The translations under genes were made by a program, and so were the position numbers. The notes beneath the pieces were generated by a model. The model saw nothing but the letters and a program-made list of their open reading frames with translations, was not told the DNA's origin and searched no databases. Source: RYN-230 sp963768945 (GTDB lineage Bacteria; Actinomycetota; Actinomycetes; Streptosporangiales; Streptosporangiaceae). From it: a stretch of DNA of 64,000 nucleotides. The stretch covers positions 186,001 to 250,000 of the forward strand of contig CAVYJW010000006.1 in the NCBI GenBank assembly GCA_963768945.1. Reading direction: 5' to 3'. Position 1 is the first letter of the stretch; each line of letters starts with the position of its first letter. Positions 34,726 through 42,326 of the stretch are shown here, piece by piece.

Positions 34726-35899
34726 CCGGCACCTCCCTGAGTAGTTCTGCGGCTTGTCCCTGCGCCTGTTCCTGCGCCTGTTCCTGCGCCTGCTCCTGCC
34801 GGGCCCGGCCGCGCCGGTCCGGCGCGGCGGTCGCCCCGGCACCGTTCTCGCCGCGCACGACGCCCTTCGCCGGGGTCAGCTCGTGCTGCCCCGCCACCGC
34901 CGCTTCCCGGACCACCTCAAAGGGCTCGGCGTAGCGGCCCTCGCAGTAGCGGGACCAGTAGCGCGCGGTCAACGCGATCAGGTCGGGCTCCATGTAGGTC
35001 CGGATCTCAACCTGGGAGGCGAATGCGTCGATGGCCTGGAGCTTGAGGTCCAGCTGCTCGTCGATGGCGACGAAGCGGGTGGGGCGGAAGTCCACGGTGG
35101 CCGACGGCGACTGGAAGCAGTACACCCGGCCCACCTGGCGCACCGCGACCAGCGCCGCCAGGTGGGTGTTCCGGTGGTCCTGGTGCACGTCGTGCAGTGA
35201 GTGGGTGTAGATCACGGTCGGCCGCACGGTCTCGACGATGCGGGTGATCACGCCGATCGTCGGGTCCCCCTCGCGGATGTCAGTGTCCTGCAGGTCCTCG
35301 TGGAACAAGGTGGCCCCGATGACCTCGGCCGCCTTCCGGGACTCGATGGCCCGGGTGTCCTCCGTGCCGCCGCGGGCGCCGCGGCTGAGGGTCAGGATCG
35401 ACACCTCGTGTCCCATCCGCCGGTGCATGGCCAGCGTGCCCGCCGCGCCGATTTCGACGTCGTCCGGGTGCGCGCCGATGGCCAGCACGCTCTGCCGGGC
35501 GGCCTCGCGGGCCGCGCGGCCCTTGGCCACCAGCGCGCTCACGGTCTCGACGAGCTTGCCCGGGCGGACCGGCTTCTCCAGGAACTCGTCCGCCTTGTTC
35601 CGGAGCGCCCGGACCGCGTAGTCCACCGACGGGTGCGCGGTGACCACGGCCACGGGCAGCTCCGGGGATATCTCCCGGACCGCTTCCAGCAGCTCGATCC
35701 CGGTCATGCCGGGCATCTCCACGTCGGTCAGCACCAGATCCCAGCGTTCCGCCCGGGCCCGGTCCAGCGCGGCCGCCGGGTCCGCGATGTGGGTGACCTC
35801 GAAGCCGCCCCGGGTGCGGAGCACGTGCAGGACGTAGCCGGCGGCTTCGGGATCGTCCTCGACCACCAGGATCCGGCCGGGCGACTCATTCGGGTCCAT
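34712..35899 (-). CDS. response regulator receiver fused to PIG-L/LmbE deacetylase
   Basis: A 395-aa two-domain protein. Residues about 8-125 are a full receiver domain: VVEDDPEAAG (acidic pair), DLVLTDVEMPGMTG (phospho-Asp about 56), VVTAHPS (Thr) and FLEKPVRPG (Lys). Residues about 140-330 are a PIG-L/LmbE zinc deacetylase: IGAHPDDVEIGAAGT (HPDD) and YTHSLHDVHQDHRNTH (second His motif). A Gln/Glu/Ala tail follows, with a 12-bp tandem repeat coding QEQA. The output domain is an enzyme rather than DNA-binding, so phosphorylation by the neighbouring kinase would directly gate removal of N-acetyl groups, for example from GlcNAc-type sugars as in MshB. Sequence is intact; function inferred from domains. 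Confidence 0.88.
   Translation of the reverse strand: MDPNESPGRILVVEDDPEAAGYVLHVLRTRGGFEVTHIADPAAALDRARAERWDLVLTDVEMPGMTGIELLEAVREISPELPVAVVTAHPSVDYAVRALRNKADEFLEKPVRPGKLVETVSALVAKGRAAREAARQSVLAIGAHPDDVEIGAAGTLAMHRRMGHEVSILTLSRGARGGTEDTRAIESRKAAEVIGATLFHEDLQDTDIREGDPTIGVITRIVETVRPTVIYTHSLHDVHQDHRNTHLAALVAVRQVGRVYCFQSPSATVDFRPTRFVAIDEQLDLKLQAIDAFASQVEIRTYMEPDLIALTARYWSRYCEGRYAEPFEVVREAAVAGQHELTPAKGVVRGENGAGATAAPDRRGRARQEQAQEQAQEQAQGQAAELLREVPDAAT
34759..34794. repeat. 12-bp tandem repeat, 3 copies, in the deacetylase tail
   Basis: The unit CCTGCGCCTGTT (third copy ends GCT) is in frame and gives QEQA-QEQA-QEQA in the C-terminal linker of the receiver-deacetylase. Copy-number change would lengthen or shorten the tail without breaking the frame. 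Confidence 0.85.
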
Positions 35900-35917
35900 G
35901 CGACCTCGATCACGATA

Positions 35918-35934
35918 AGTAACTCAAGATTACT
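35918..35934. promoter_or_regulatory. palindrome AGTAA-N7-TTACT before the receiver-deacetylase gene
   Basis: AGTAACTCAAGATTACT lies 19 bp upstream of the receiver-deacetylase start in the 43-bp gap after the kinase gene. On the minus strand TATAGT next to it is a possible -10. A near-identical palindrome lies before the kinase gene at 38495-38512, so both may be bound by one regulator. Confidence 0.5.
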
Positions 35935-35942
35935 ATAGGTAG

Positions 35943-38471
35943 TTACCCTGGTTCCGCCCCGGGGCCCGGGGGATCACCCAGGGCCGGCAGGTACAGGTGG
36001 ACGGTGGTCCCGGAACCCAGCGTGCTGGTGACCTCCACCCGGCCGCCGTGCAGCTCGGCGACCTCCTTGACGATCGACAGGCCCAGGCCCGATCCGGGAC
36101 GGCCGGCTGCGGTGGCGTTCGAGGCGCGGAAGAAACGGTCGAACAGGTGGGCGATGTCATCCGGCGGAATCCCGATCCCGGAATCCTGGACATCGATCCG
36201 CCAATCCCGGCCGTCCGCCGCCGCAGTCACCCGGACCCGCCCGCCCTCCTCGGTGAACTTGACCGCGTTGGCGATCAGGTTGTCGATCATCTGGACCAGC
36301 CGGGCCTGGTCGGCCAGGACCGGCGGCCCGTCCGGGGCCGCACCGTCGAGCGCGATGCCTTTGTCCGCCGCGCCCGGCGCCGCGGCCTGGACCGCTTCGG
36401 CGATTACCTCCGCCACGGAAAGCGGCGCCAGCTCCAGCGGGATGATCCCCGCCTCGATCCGGCTCAGCAGCAGCAGATCGCCCACGAGCTTGGTGATCCG
36501 CTCGGCGTTACGGGAGATGACGTCCAGGAAGCCGGACGAGACCGGGGGCAGCACGTTCTCCTCCCTGATCAGTTCCGCGTACGACACGATCGAGGTCAGC
36601 GGGGAACGCAGCTCGTGCGACACGGTGGCCAGGAACCGGGTCTTGAGCTCGTCGAGCTCGCGCAGCTCGTCGTTCTGCTCGGACAACTCTTGCCGGGCAG
36701 TCTCTGCGGCGTGGCGCGAGGCGAGCTCGGCCTCCAGCCGGCGGTCACGCTCCTGCTCCCGGGCAGCCCGCTCGGACATGTCCCAGAGCAGCAACAGCCC
36801 GCCCCGGTCCTGGCCACCGGCGGAGACCGGCCAGTAGTCGCACTCCAGCACGCGGCCGTCCGCGCACGGGAACCGGATGCCTTCGACCCTCTGCCGGGCC
36901 GCTTTGTACCGGGTCATCTGCTCAGAGACATCCGCGGGCCTGGCGAAGGTACGTGCCAGTGGCTCAAGGAGCTGCTCCCCGCCGACCCCGCTGAACTTGG
37001 CCGGCGGCTCCTCGATGCCGAGCAGGTCGCACAGGCTCTGGTTGACCTGGACGATCACGTCGTGCTCGTCCAGCACCAGCACGCCAGGGATGGCCGCCGC
37101 GAGCATGCTGTTCAGCCGCTCCGTCTGGTCGCTGAGGTCGCGTACCGCGGCCTGCTCGGCGGCCAGCAGCCGGTCCCGCTCCCGCTCGGCCCGCTTGCGG
37201 GCGGTCACGTTGGTGAGGGCGACCATGAACCCGCGGGGCAGGTCCGCCTGATCCGGCACGGCGGTGACGGCCGCGTGCACCCACAGTGGCTGGCCGCCGT
37301 GATGACGCAGGCGGAAGTCGGTGCGCAGCTCCGAACCGGCCGCCCGGGCGCGCTCCCAGTGCCGCCGGACCCGCGCGACGTCGCAGGGATCGGCCGCCTC
37401 CAGCCACGAGGTGCCGAGGATGTCGTTCGCGAGCTGGCCGTTCAGCGCACACCAGCGCTCGTTGACGTACGCGCATGCTCCCGTCTCGTCGGTGCGCGCG
37501 ATGCCCACCGGGGCCAGCTCGGACAGCAGCCGCACCCGGGCTTCGCTCGCCGCCAGCGCCGCGTTCGCCCGCTCCAGCTCGGTCAGGTCCCGGGCGAAGC
37601 TGCAGAAGTAGGCCTGGCCGCCTACCAGGAGCGGCAGCGGGGTCAGTTCCACCATCCGCTCGGTGCCGTCACCGCGCAGGATGGGCAGGTGCATGCGGCC
37701 GGTGAACTCCCCGGGGTCCTGGCTGCGCAGGAAATGGTCGGTCGTTTCCAGGAAGAGGCCCCGGTTGTGCTCCGGGACGAGCAGATCGCCCATGCCCTGG
37801 CCGATCACGTCGGCGCGCCGGCGGCCGTACAGTTCCTCCGCGGCCGGGTTGAAGGCGACGATATTCCGTTCGGCGTCGGCCACGACCACGGCATCCGGAG
37901 CCGCGTGGATCAGCGCGTCGGTGACCATCCGCCGTTCCGCGATTTCCCTCCTGTCCTCGCCCCGGCGGATCCGGGACGCGATCACGGTGGCGAGAGCGCG
38001 GGCGGCGGACCGCGAGTCGGCGGTCCACACAGACCGCTGTCCCACGAGGGCGAGGGCACACGGCGAGGAATCGCCCGGCAGCCGGGCCACGGCGATCAGC
38101 GCCCCGCCTTGGTCCCGGCCTGACCCCAGCCCGGGCCAGGCGACTCGTCCCTCGATGCAGCCGCCCGCCGAGGCCACCTCGGGGTGGCCGGCCAGCAGCG
38201 CGGCGATCTGCGCCATCAGGCCGGGATCCACCGCCGCGAGCGGGTGCGCGGCGACGACTGCAGGTTCTCCCGGCGCGAGCAGCCGCAAGGCGACAGCCGC
38301 CCGCGCGCCGAATCCTGCCGCGCAGCGCCGGAGCAGCTCGGGCAGGGCAGCGTCGGGTGCCGCAGCGTCCTCGCTGACTGCCTGGCTGACCGCGAACTCC
38401 AGCAGCGCGAACGGTGAGATGCGGGTGCCGGGCTGCGCGGCAGCCGGTGAGGTCGCTCGAGATACCCCCAT
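35943..38471 (-). CDS. multi-PAS sensor histidine kinase
   Basis: An 842-aa soluble hybrid of sensing domains and kinase. Residues about 20-170 look like a degenerate GAF domain; three PAS domains follow (about 180-300, DALIHAAPDAVVVADAERNIVAFNPAAEELYGR; 310-430, ending GFMVALTNVTARKRAERERD; 445-570, MLAAAIPGVLVLDEHDVIVQVNQ), then a coiled coil, the H-box TVSHELRSPLTSI with phospho-His near 623, N-box LIANAVKFTEEG, G1 DSGIGIPPDD and G2 GSGLGLSIVKEVAELHGG. No membrane segment, so it senses a cytoplasmic signal. It sits just upstream of the receiver-deacetylase gene on the same strand and is its obvious phosphodonor. Confidence 0.9.
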   Translation of the reverse strand: MGVSRATSPAAAQPGTRISPFALLEFAVSQAVSEDAAAPDAALPELLRRCAAGFGARAAVALRLLAPGEPAVVAAHPLAAVDPGLMAQIAALLAGHPEVASAGGCIEGRVAWPGLGSGRDQGGALIAVARLPGDSSPCALALVGQRSVWTADSRSAARALATVIASRIRRGEDRREIAERRMVTDALIHAAPDAVVVADAERNIVAFNPAAEELYGRRRADVIGQGMGDLLVPEHNRGLFLETTDHFLRSQDPGEFTGRMHLPILRGDGTERMVELTPLPLLVGGQAYFCSFARDLTELERANAALAASEARVRLLSELAPVGIARTDETGACAYVNERWCALNGQLANDILGTSWLEAADPCDVARVRRHWERARAAGSELRTDFRLRHHGGQPLWVHAAVTAVPDQADLPRGFMVALTNVTARKRAERERDRLLAAEQAAVRDLSDQTERLNSMLAAAIPGVLVLDEHDVIVQVNQSLCDLLGIEEPPAKFSGVGGEQLLEPLARTFARPADVSEQMTRYKAARQRVEGIRFPCADGRVLECDYWPVSAGGQDRGGLLLLWDMSERAAREQERDRRLEAELASRHAAETARQELSEQNDELRELDELKTRFLATVSHELRSPLTSIVSYAELIREENVLPPVSSGFLDVISRNAERITKLVGDLLLLSRIEAGIIPLELAPLSVAEVIAEAVQAAAPGAADKGIALDGAAPDGPPVLADQARLVQMIDNLIANAVKFTEEGGRVRVTAAADGRDWRIDVQDSGIGIPPDDIAHLFDRFFRASNATAAGRPGSGLGLSIVKEVAELHGGRVEVTSTLGSGTTVHLYLPALGDPPGPGAEPG

Positions 38472-38494
38472 AATCGAGCGCTCCCCCCTCTATT

Positions 38495-38512
38495 AGTAAT
38501 CAAGTGATTACT
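38495..38512. promoter_or_regulatory. palindrome AGTAATCA-AG-TGATTACT before the kinase gene
   Basis: An 8-2-8 perfect inverted repeat 23 bp upstream of the kinase start and between the divergent kinase and LLM genes. It shares AGTAA...TCAAG...TTACT with the site at 35918-35934. The surrounding bases are AT-rich and could hold promoters in both directions. Confidence 0.55.
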
Positions 38513-38598
38513 CTACGCACATAGTACCTGTCGTGGCGGTGCCCGCGCGGGCCGAGGGGAACAGCGGCCGGCCGGAGGCGGTTGCCCGGTTGACGGCG

Positions 38599-38654
38599 GC
38601 CGGTGGAAGGCAGCCAGTGGACGGCGGCCAGTGGACGGCGGCCAGTGGACGGCA
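38599..38654. repeat. 14-bp tandem repeat, 4 copies
   Basis: The unit GCCAGTGGACGGCG occurs at 38613, 38627 and 38641, with a degenerate copy at 38599. The array fills the leader upstream of the LLM oxidoreductase gene. Confidence 0.85.
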
Positions 38655-38737
38655 GCGGGCTGAAGGCGGCCGGGAGGCGGCATCGGCACGGCGGTGCCGC
38701 GAGGCGGCACCGGCATGACGGCGAGGGAGCGGACTGA

Positions 38738-39586
38738 ATGACTCAGCAGGCGCGCGACCAGCTCGGGCGGTTCGGGATCTGGCGGGGCGAGCGCCAGGTC
38801 ACACCGGAACTGGCCGCGACCATCGAGGAGCTCGGGTTCGGCGCCCTGTGGCTGGGCTCGGCCAGCGGGGACCTGGCCGCCGCCGAGAGGTTCCTGGCCG
38901 CGACCACGACCCTCACCGTCGCCACCGGCATCGTCAACATGTGGCAGTACGAGCCGCACCAGGTGGCTGCCTCGTTCCGGCGGGTCCAGGAGCGGTTTCC
39001 GGGCCGGTTCCTGCTGGGCGTGGGCGCGGGCCACCCGGAGGTGACCCAGCAGTACGCCAAGCCCTACGACACGCTCGCCCGCTACGTGGACACCCTGCTG
39101 GACGACGGCGTTCCGGCCGGCGGGCTGGTCCTGGCCGCGCTCGGCCCGAAGGTGCTGCGGCTGGCCGGGGAGCGCACCGCCGGCGCCCATCCCTACCTGG
39201 TGACGCCCGGCTACACCGCGCAGGCCCGGAAGATCCTCGGCCCGGGCCCGCTGCTGGCCCCGGAGCAGAAGGTAGTCATCAGCACCGACCCCGTGCAGGC
39301 CCGGGCGATAGGCCGCCCCCGGGTGGAAAAGCCCTACCTGGGCCTGGCCAACTACACCGCCAACCTGCGCCGCCTGGGCTGGACGGACGCCGACCTGAGC
39401 GGCGGCGGCAGCGACGCCCTGATCGACGCGCTGGTCGCGCACGGCAGCGCGGCCCAGGTCGCGGCCCGTCTCACCGAGCACCTCGACGCCGGGGCCGACC
39501 ACGTGAGCATCCAGCTGCTCACCCCGCCCGGCGCGGGCCCGGCCGACGGCTACCGGGAGCTAGCGGGGGCCATCCAGGCCCGCTGA
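38738..39586 (+). CDS. LLM class F420-dependent oxidoreductase
   Basis: A 282-aa luciferase-like monooxygenase-fold protein that would use the deazaflavin F420 for hydride transfer. The start GRFGIWRGERQVTPELAATIEELGFGALWLG, TTLTVATGIVNMWQYEPHQVAASF and RFPGRFLLGVGAGHPE are the usual barrel strands of the group, and YLVTPGYTAQARKILGPG is also typical. Length normal. ATG 38738 is preceded by GCGAGGGAG. Substrate unknown. A 35-bp repeat duplicates the end of the gene, including its stop. Confidence 0.87.
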   Translation: MTQQARDQLGRFGIWRGERQVTPELAATIEELGFGALWLGSASGDLAAAERFLAATTTLTVATGIVNMWQYEPHQVAASFRRVQERFPGRFLLGVGAGHPEVTQQYAKPYDTLARYVDTLLDDGVPAGGLVLAALGPKVLRLAGERTAGAHPYLVTPGYTAQARKILGPGPLLAPEQKVVISTDPVQARAIGRPRVEKPYLGLANYTANLRRLGWTDADLSGGGSDALIDALVAHGSAAQVAARLTEHLDAGADHVSIQLLTPPGAGPADGYRELAGAIQAR

Positions 39587-39677
39587 GCCTGGGCGCAGGC
39601 CCGGCCGTTCAGGCCCGCTGAGCCTGGGCGCAGGCCCGGCCGTTCAGGCCCGCTGAGCCTGGGCGCAGGCCCCGGCC
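39575..39677. repeat. 35-bp tandem repeat, about 2.9 copies, over the LLM gene end
   Basis: The unit starts CAGGCCCGCTGAGCCTGGGC and is 35 bp long; copies begin at 39575, 39610 and 39645 (the last is partial with one added C). The first copy contains the LLM gene's last codons and TGA stop, so each repeat carries a copied gene end. It fills the gap to the convergent quinone reductase gene. Confidence 0.9.
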
Positions 39678-39687
39678 ACTGGCCTGG

Positions 39688-40662
39688 TCAGCCCGGGATG
39701 ACCAGGACCTTGCCGGTCGTGGGCCGCTCCACGGCCTCGTGTGCAGCGACGATCTTCTCGAGCGGGAACCGGTGCTCCGGCAGTTCGGTGAGCGCCCCTG
39801 CCCTCAGCGCGGTACCGATGTCGGCGACCGCCTGGTCCCGGACCTCCTGGGGCAGGGTGTAGAGGAGCATGAACCGGAGCACGATGTTGGCGGTCATGCA
39901 GGCCCGGACGGGCAGCACCGGGTCCTGGGGCTCGGCCGCATAGCAGGCCAGCACCGTGCCCGGCCGGGAGATGGCCAGGTCCATCTGGAGGTTCGCGCCG
40001 AGCGCCACCTCGACGATGCGGTCCACCGGCCCGACCGCGGCGGTGATCTGGCTGGCCGCATCGGGGTCGGTGTAGTACACCACGTGGCTGGCGCCGGCCT
40101 GCCGGGCCAGCTCAGCCTTGTCCGGGCCGCTGACGGTCGAGGCCACCCGGGCCGCCCCGCCCCACCGGGCGAACTCGATGGAGAAATGCCCGACCGCCCC
40201 GGACCCGCCAGCCACCAGGACCGTGGTGTCCTTGACCGGCCCGTCCGCGAACACCAGGTGGTGCGCGGTCACGCCGGGCACGCCCAGGCTGGCTCCGAGT
40301 TCCATGGGGGCGCCGTCCGGCAGCGGCACCGCGTGGTTCTCCGGGACCACGGTCCATTCGGCGGCGGTCCCCCAGCGGCGCCCGGCGGCGGCGAGGTACA
40401 CCCACACCCGCTGGCCGATCCGGTCCTCGGGCCCGCCCGGGCCGACCGCGTCGATCACCCCGGCGCCATCCTGATGCGGGATCTGGAAACCGTCGATGGG
40501 CCGCGGGGTCGCCCCGCCGCGGCTTTTGACGTCGGTGGGATTGACGCCCGACACGTGCACCCGGACCCGCACCTCGCCCGGCCCTGGTTCCGGCCGCTCG
40601 ATATCCACCACCCGCAGCACCTCGGCCGCCGGGCCGGTGTGATCGTAGATAGCCGCTTTCAC
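39688..40662 (-). CDS. NADPH:quinone reductase-like zinc-independent MDR protein
   Basis: A 324-aa medium-chain reductase. The catalytic domain begins VKAAIYDHTGPAAEVLRVVD and has GVNPTDVKSRGG and IPHQDGAGVIDAVG; the Rossmann domain has VLVAGGSGAVGHFSIEFARW, the quinone-reductase form of the nucleotide-binding loop. No structural zinc Cys cluster is present. GTG 40662 follows GAGGGG. It likely reduces quinones or enones with NADPH. Alone on its strand, after the hairpin that may end the yceI transcript. Confidence 0.87.
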   Translation of the reverse strand: MKAAIYDHTGPAAEVLRVVDIERPEPGPGEVRVRVHVSGVNPTDVKSRGGATPRPIDGFQIPHQDGAGVIDAVGPGGPEDRIGQRVWVYLAAAGRRWGTAAEWTVVPENHAVPLPDGAPMELGASLGVPGVTAHHLVFADGPVKDTTVLVAGGSGAVGHFSIEFARWGGAARVASTVSGPDKAELARQAGASHVVYYTDPDAASQITAAVGPVDRIVEVALGANLQMDLAISRPGTVLACYAAEPQDPVLPVRACMTANIVLRFMLLYTLPQEVRDQAVADIGTALRAGALTELPEHRFPLEKIVAAHEAVERPTTGKVLVIPG

Positions 40663-40770
40663 CGTGCACCCCTCACTGTGGCCACCGCCGCTCTGGCGCC
40701 CGGCCATCCGGCACGCCCCTACCATTCTTGCCCAGCGCCCCTGGCGTGGCGCGGGGACCCGGGCAGACGG

Positions 40771-40806
40771 GCGCGGGCGGGGACGCGATCGCGTCCCCGC
40801 CCGCGC
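40771..40806. terminator. perfect 36-bp palindrome, probable hairpin terminator
   Basis: Eighteen bases starting GCGCGGGCGGGGACGCGA are followed at once by their exact reverse complement, with no loop mismatch. It lies between the end of yceI (40869) and the start of the quinone reductase (40662), both on the minus strand. No T-run follows, as is common for actinobacterial hairpins. As an alternative it could be a protein-binding site. Confidence 0.65.
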
Positions 40807-40868
40807 GGGTGGCTTGGTTACGCGGCGCCCGGCCGGTGCCGGCCTGGCGCTACCGTGGGCAGCTGACC

Positions 40869-41432
40869 TCAGGCCTTGAGCACGGCCTCGATCTCCAGCT
40901 GAACGCCGATCTTGTCACTTACGACCACGCCGCCGGTCTCCATCGGTGCGCTGAAGTTCACGCCGAAGTCGCGCCGGTTGATCTCCGTGGTGGCGCTGAA
41001 ACCGGCCCGCGTGCCGCCGAAGGGGTCCGGCCCGAAGCCGTTGAACTCCACGGTGAGCGGAACCTCCTTGGTGACGTCCTTGAGGGTCAGCTCGCCGTCC
41101 AGGATGTAGTGGTCACCCTCGGCCCGCAGGCCCGTGGAGCGGTAGGTCATCGTGGTGTACTTGTTGACCTCGAAGAAGTCGGCGGACCGGATGTGCTGGT
41201 CACGCTGCTCGTTCCCGGTGTTGATCGAAGTCAGGTCGATGGTGGCGGTGACCGACGAGTCCAGCAGCTTCTCGCCCGTGACGAGTTCGCCGGAGAACGT
41301 CGTAAACCTGCCGCGGACCTTGCTGACCATCATGTGCCGGGCGGTAAAGCCGATCTCGGAGTGGACCGGGTCGATCTCCCACGTGCCCGCGACGTAACCC
41401 TGGATGGCGCCTGCATCGGTGCTAGCCGTCAT
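40869..41432 (-). CDS. YceI family protein
   Basis: A 187-aa lipocalin-like beta-barrel protein that binds isoprenoid-type lipids. Typical blocks: AGTWEIDPVHSEIGFTARHM, SKVRGRFTTFSGEL, NEQRDQHIRSADFFEV, LRAEGDHYILDGELTLKDVT and FSATTEINRRDFGVNF. It has no signal peptide, so this version is cytoplasmic. ATG 41432 follows CAGGAG. Divergent from the marR gene with a 111-bp repeat-rich shared promoter region, a common yceI-marR pairing. Confidence 0.92.
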   Translation of the reverse strand: MTASTDAGAIQGYVAGTWEIDPVHSEIGFTARHMMVSKVRGRFTTFSGELVTGEKLLDSSVTATIDLTSINTGNEQRDQHIRSADFFEVNKYTTMTYRSTGLRAEGDHYILDGELTLKDVTKEVPLTVEFNGFGPDPFGGTRAGFSATTEINRRDFGVNFSAPMETGGVVVSDKIGVQLEIEAVLKA

Positions 41433-41543
41433 GGGGAATACTCCTGTCGTTCATATTGACTGGGTTCATATTTGAGCACTCAACGAATACCACGTCCAGT
41501 CAAGCGTTGTCAAGCGTTCAACTATTATGGGTATGCTGTAGTC
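41433..41543. promoter_or_regulatory. yceI-marR divergent promoter with repeated sites
   Basis: Two direct repeats GTTCATATT(T)GA at 41449-41459 and 41464-41475, 15 bp apart, lie next to yceI, and two adjacent copies of GTCAAGCGTT at 41499-41518 lie next to marR. TATGCT at 41532-41537 is 6 nt before the marR ATG and fits a leaderless -10. The repeats are the expected targets of the MarR protein (inference). Confidence 0.55.
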
Positions 41544-42038
41544 ATGAGCGATCCTGGACCCCGCTGGCTGAGCGCCGGCGAGCAGCACACGTGGCGCGAG
41601 GCCATCGAGTCGTGGCAGTGGCTCCTGGCCTCCGTGGACGCCCAGCTGCAACGCGATTCCGGGATGCCGCTCGCCTACTACGAGATCCTCGTGCGGCTGT
41701 CCGAGGCGCCGGACCGCGCGCTCCGGATGACCCAGCTCGCCGAGGCGTCCTCGTCCAGCAAGAGCCGTGTGTCGCACGCCGTGGCCCGGCTGGAGGAGCG
41801 TGGCTGGGTCCGCCGGATGGACTGCCCGACCGATCGCCGCGGCCAGATCGCCGTGCTGACCGACCAGGGCTTCGCGGCACTCAGCGCGGCCGCGCCGGGC
41901 CATGTCGAGCAGGTCCGCCAGGTCCTGTTCGACGCGCTGAGCGTGGAACAGCTCCGGCAGCTGGACGGGATCAGCGCCGCGATCCTGGCCAAGGCGGCCA
42001 CCACCCCGGCGGACGCGGAGGGCTGTCCCGCCGCGTAA
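41544..42038 (+). CDS. MarR family transcriptional regulator
   Basis: A 164-aa winged-helix regulator. LAYYEILVRLSEAPDRALRMTQLAEASSSSKSRVSHAVARLEERGWVRRMDCPTDRRGQIAVLTDQG shows in order helix 1, the recognition helix and the D-x-R wing. ATG 41544 matches the family start (WLSAGEQHTWREAIE) and the leaderless promoter; the upstream ATG-like frame from 41472 runs through the operator. It likely represses yceI and itself, releasing on binding phenolic or oxidising compounds (inference). Confidence 0.9.
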   Translation: MSDPGPRWLSAGEQHTWREAIESWQWLLASVDAQLQRDSGMPLAYYEILVRLSEAPDRALRMTQLAEASSSSKSRVSHAVARLEERGWVRRMDCPTDRRGQIAVLTDQGFAALSAAAPGHVEQVRQVLFDALSVEQLRQLDGISAAILAKAATTPADAEGCPAA

Positions 42039-42326
42039 CCCGGCTAACTCCCCGCCGAGGCTGAGCCGGACCAGCTTCCGGGCCCCATCTGCTCATGATG
42101 GCGAACCTGCTCACCGCCCCTAACGGTCTTCACAGCGTCTGGACTCTGCCGCAGGAAATGGTGTTCCGGCCGCTCGTCAGGGCGCTGTTCGTGGCCGCGC
42201 CCACAGCCGCAGCGGGACTCACGCGTCCTGCTCCGCGGTCACGGCGCCCGACCCTGGCGCTGCGGCACCGCCACGTGCCCGCCGGGCTGGCCCGCCCGGC
42301 CCGCGCCGTCACTACACTCAGCCCCT
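42039..42326. other. intergenic region before the aldo/keto reductase
   Basis: About 290 bp with no recognisable gene. TACACT at 42313-42318 is 8 nt before the ATG of the next gene and fits a leaderless -10. A 102-aa plus-strand frame at 42095 overlaps the reductase start and resembles nothing. Confidence 0.45.

Noticed and set aside
35997..38123. 708-codon plus-strand frame opposite the histidine kinase
   Set aside because: Shadow frame with biased composition; all kinase and PAS motifs are on the minus strand.
39575..39677. 35-bp repeats considered as a CRISPR array
   Set aside because: Copies are directly joined with no unique spacers, and there are no cas genes nearby.
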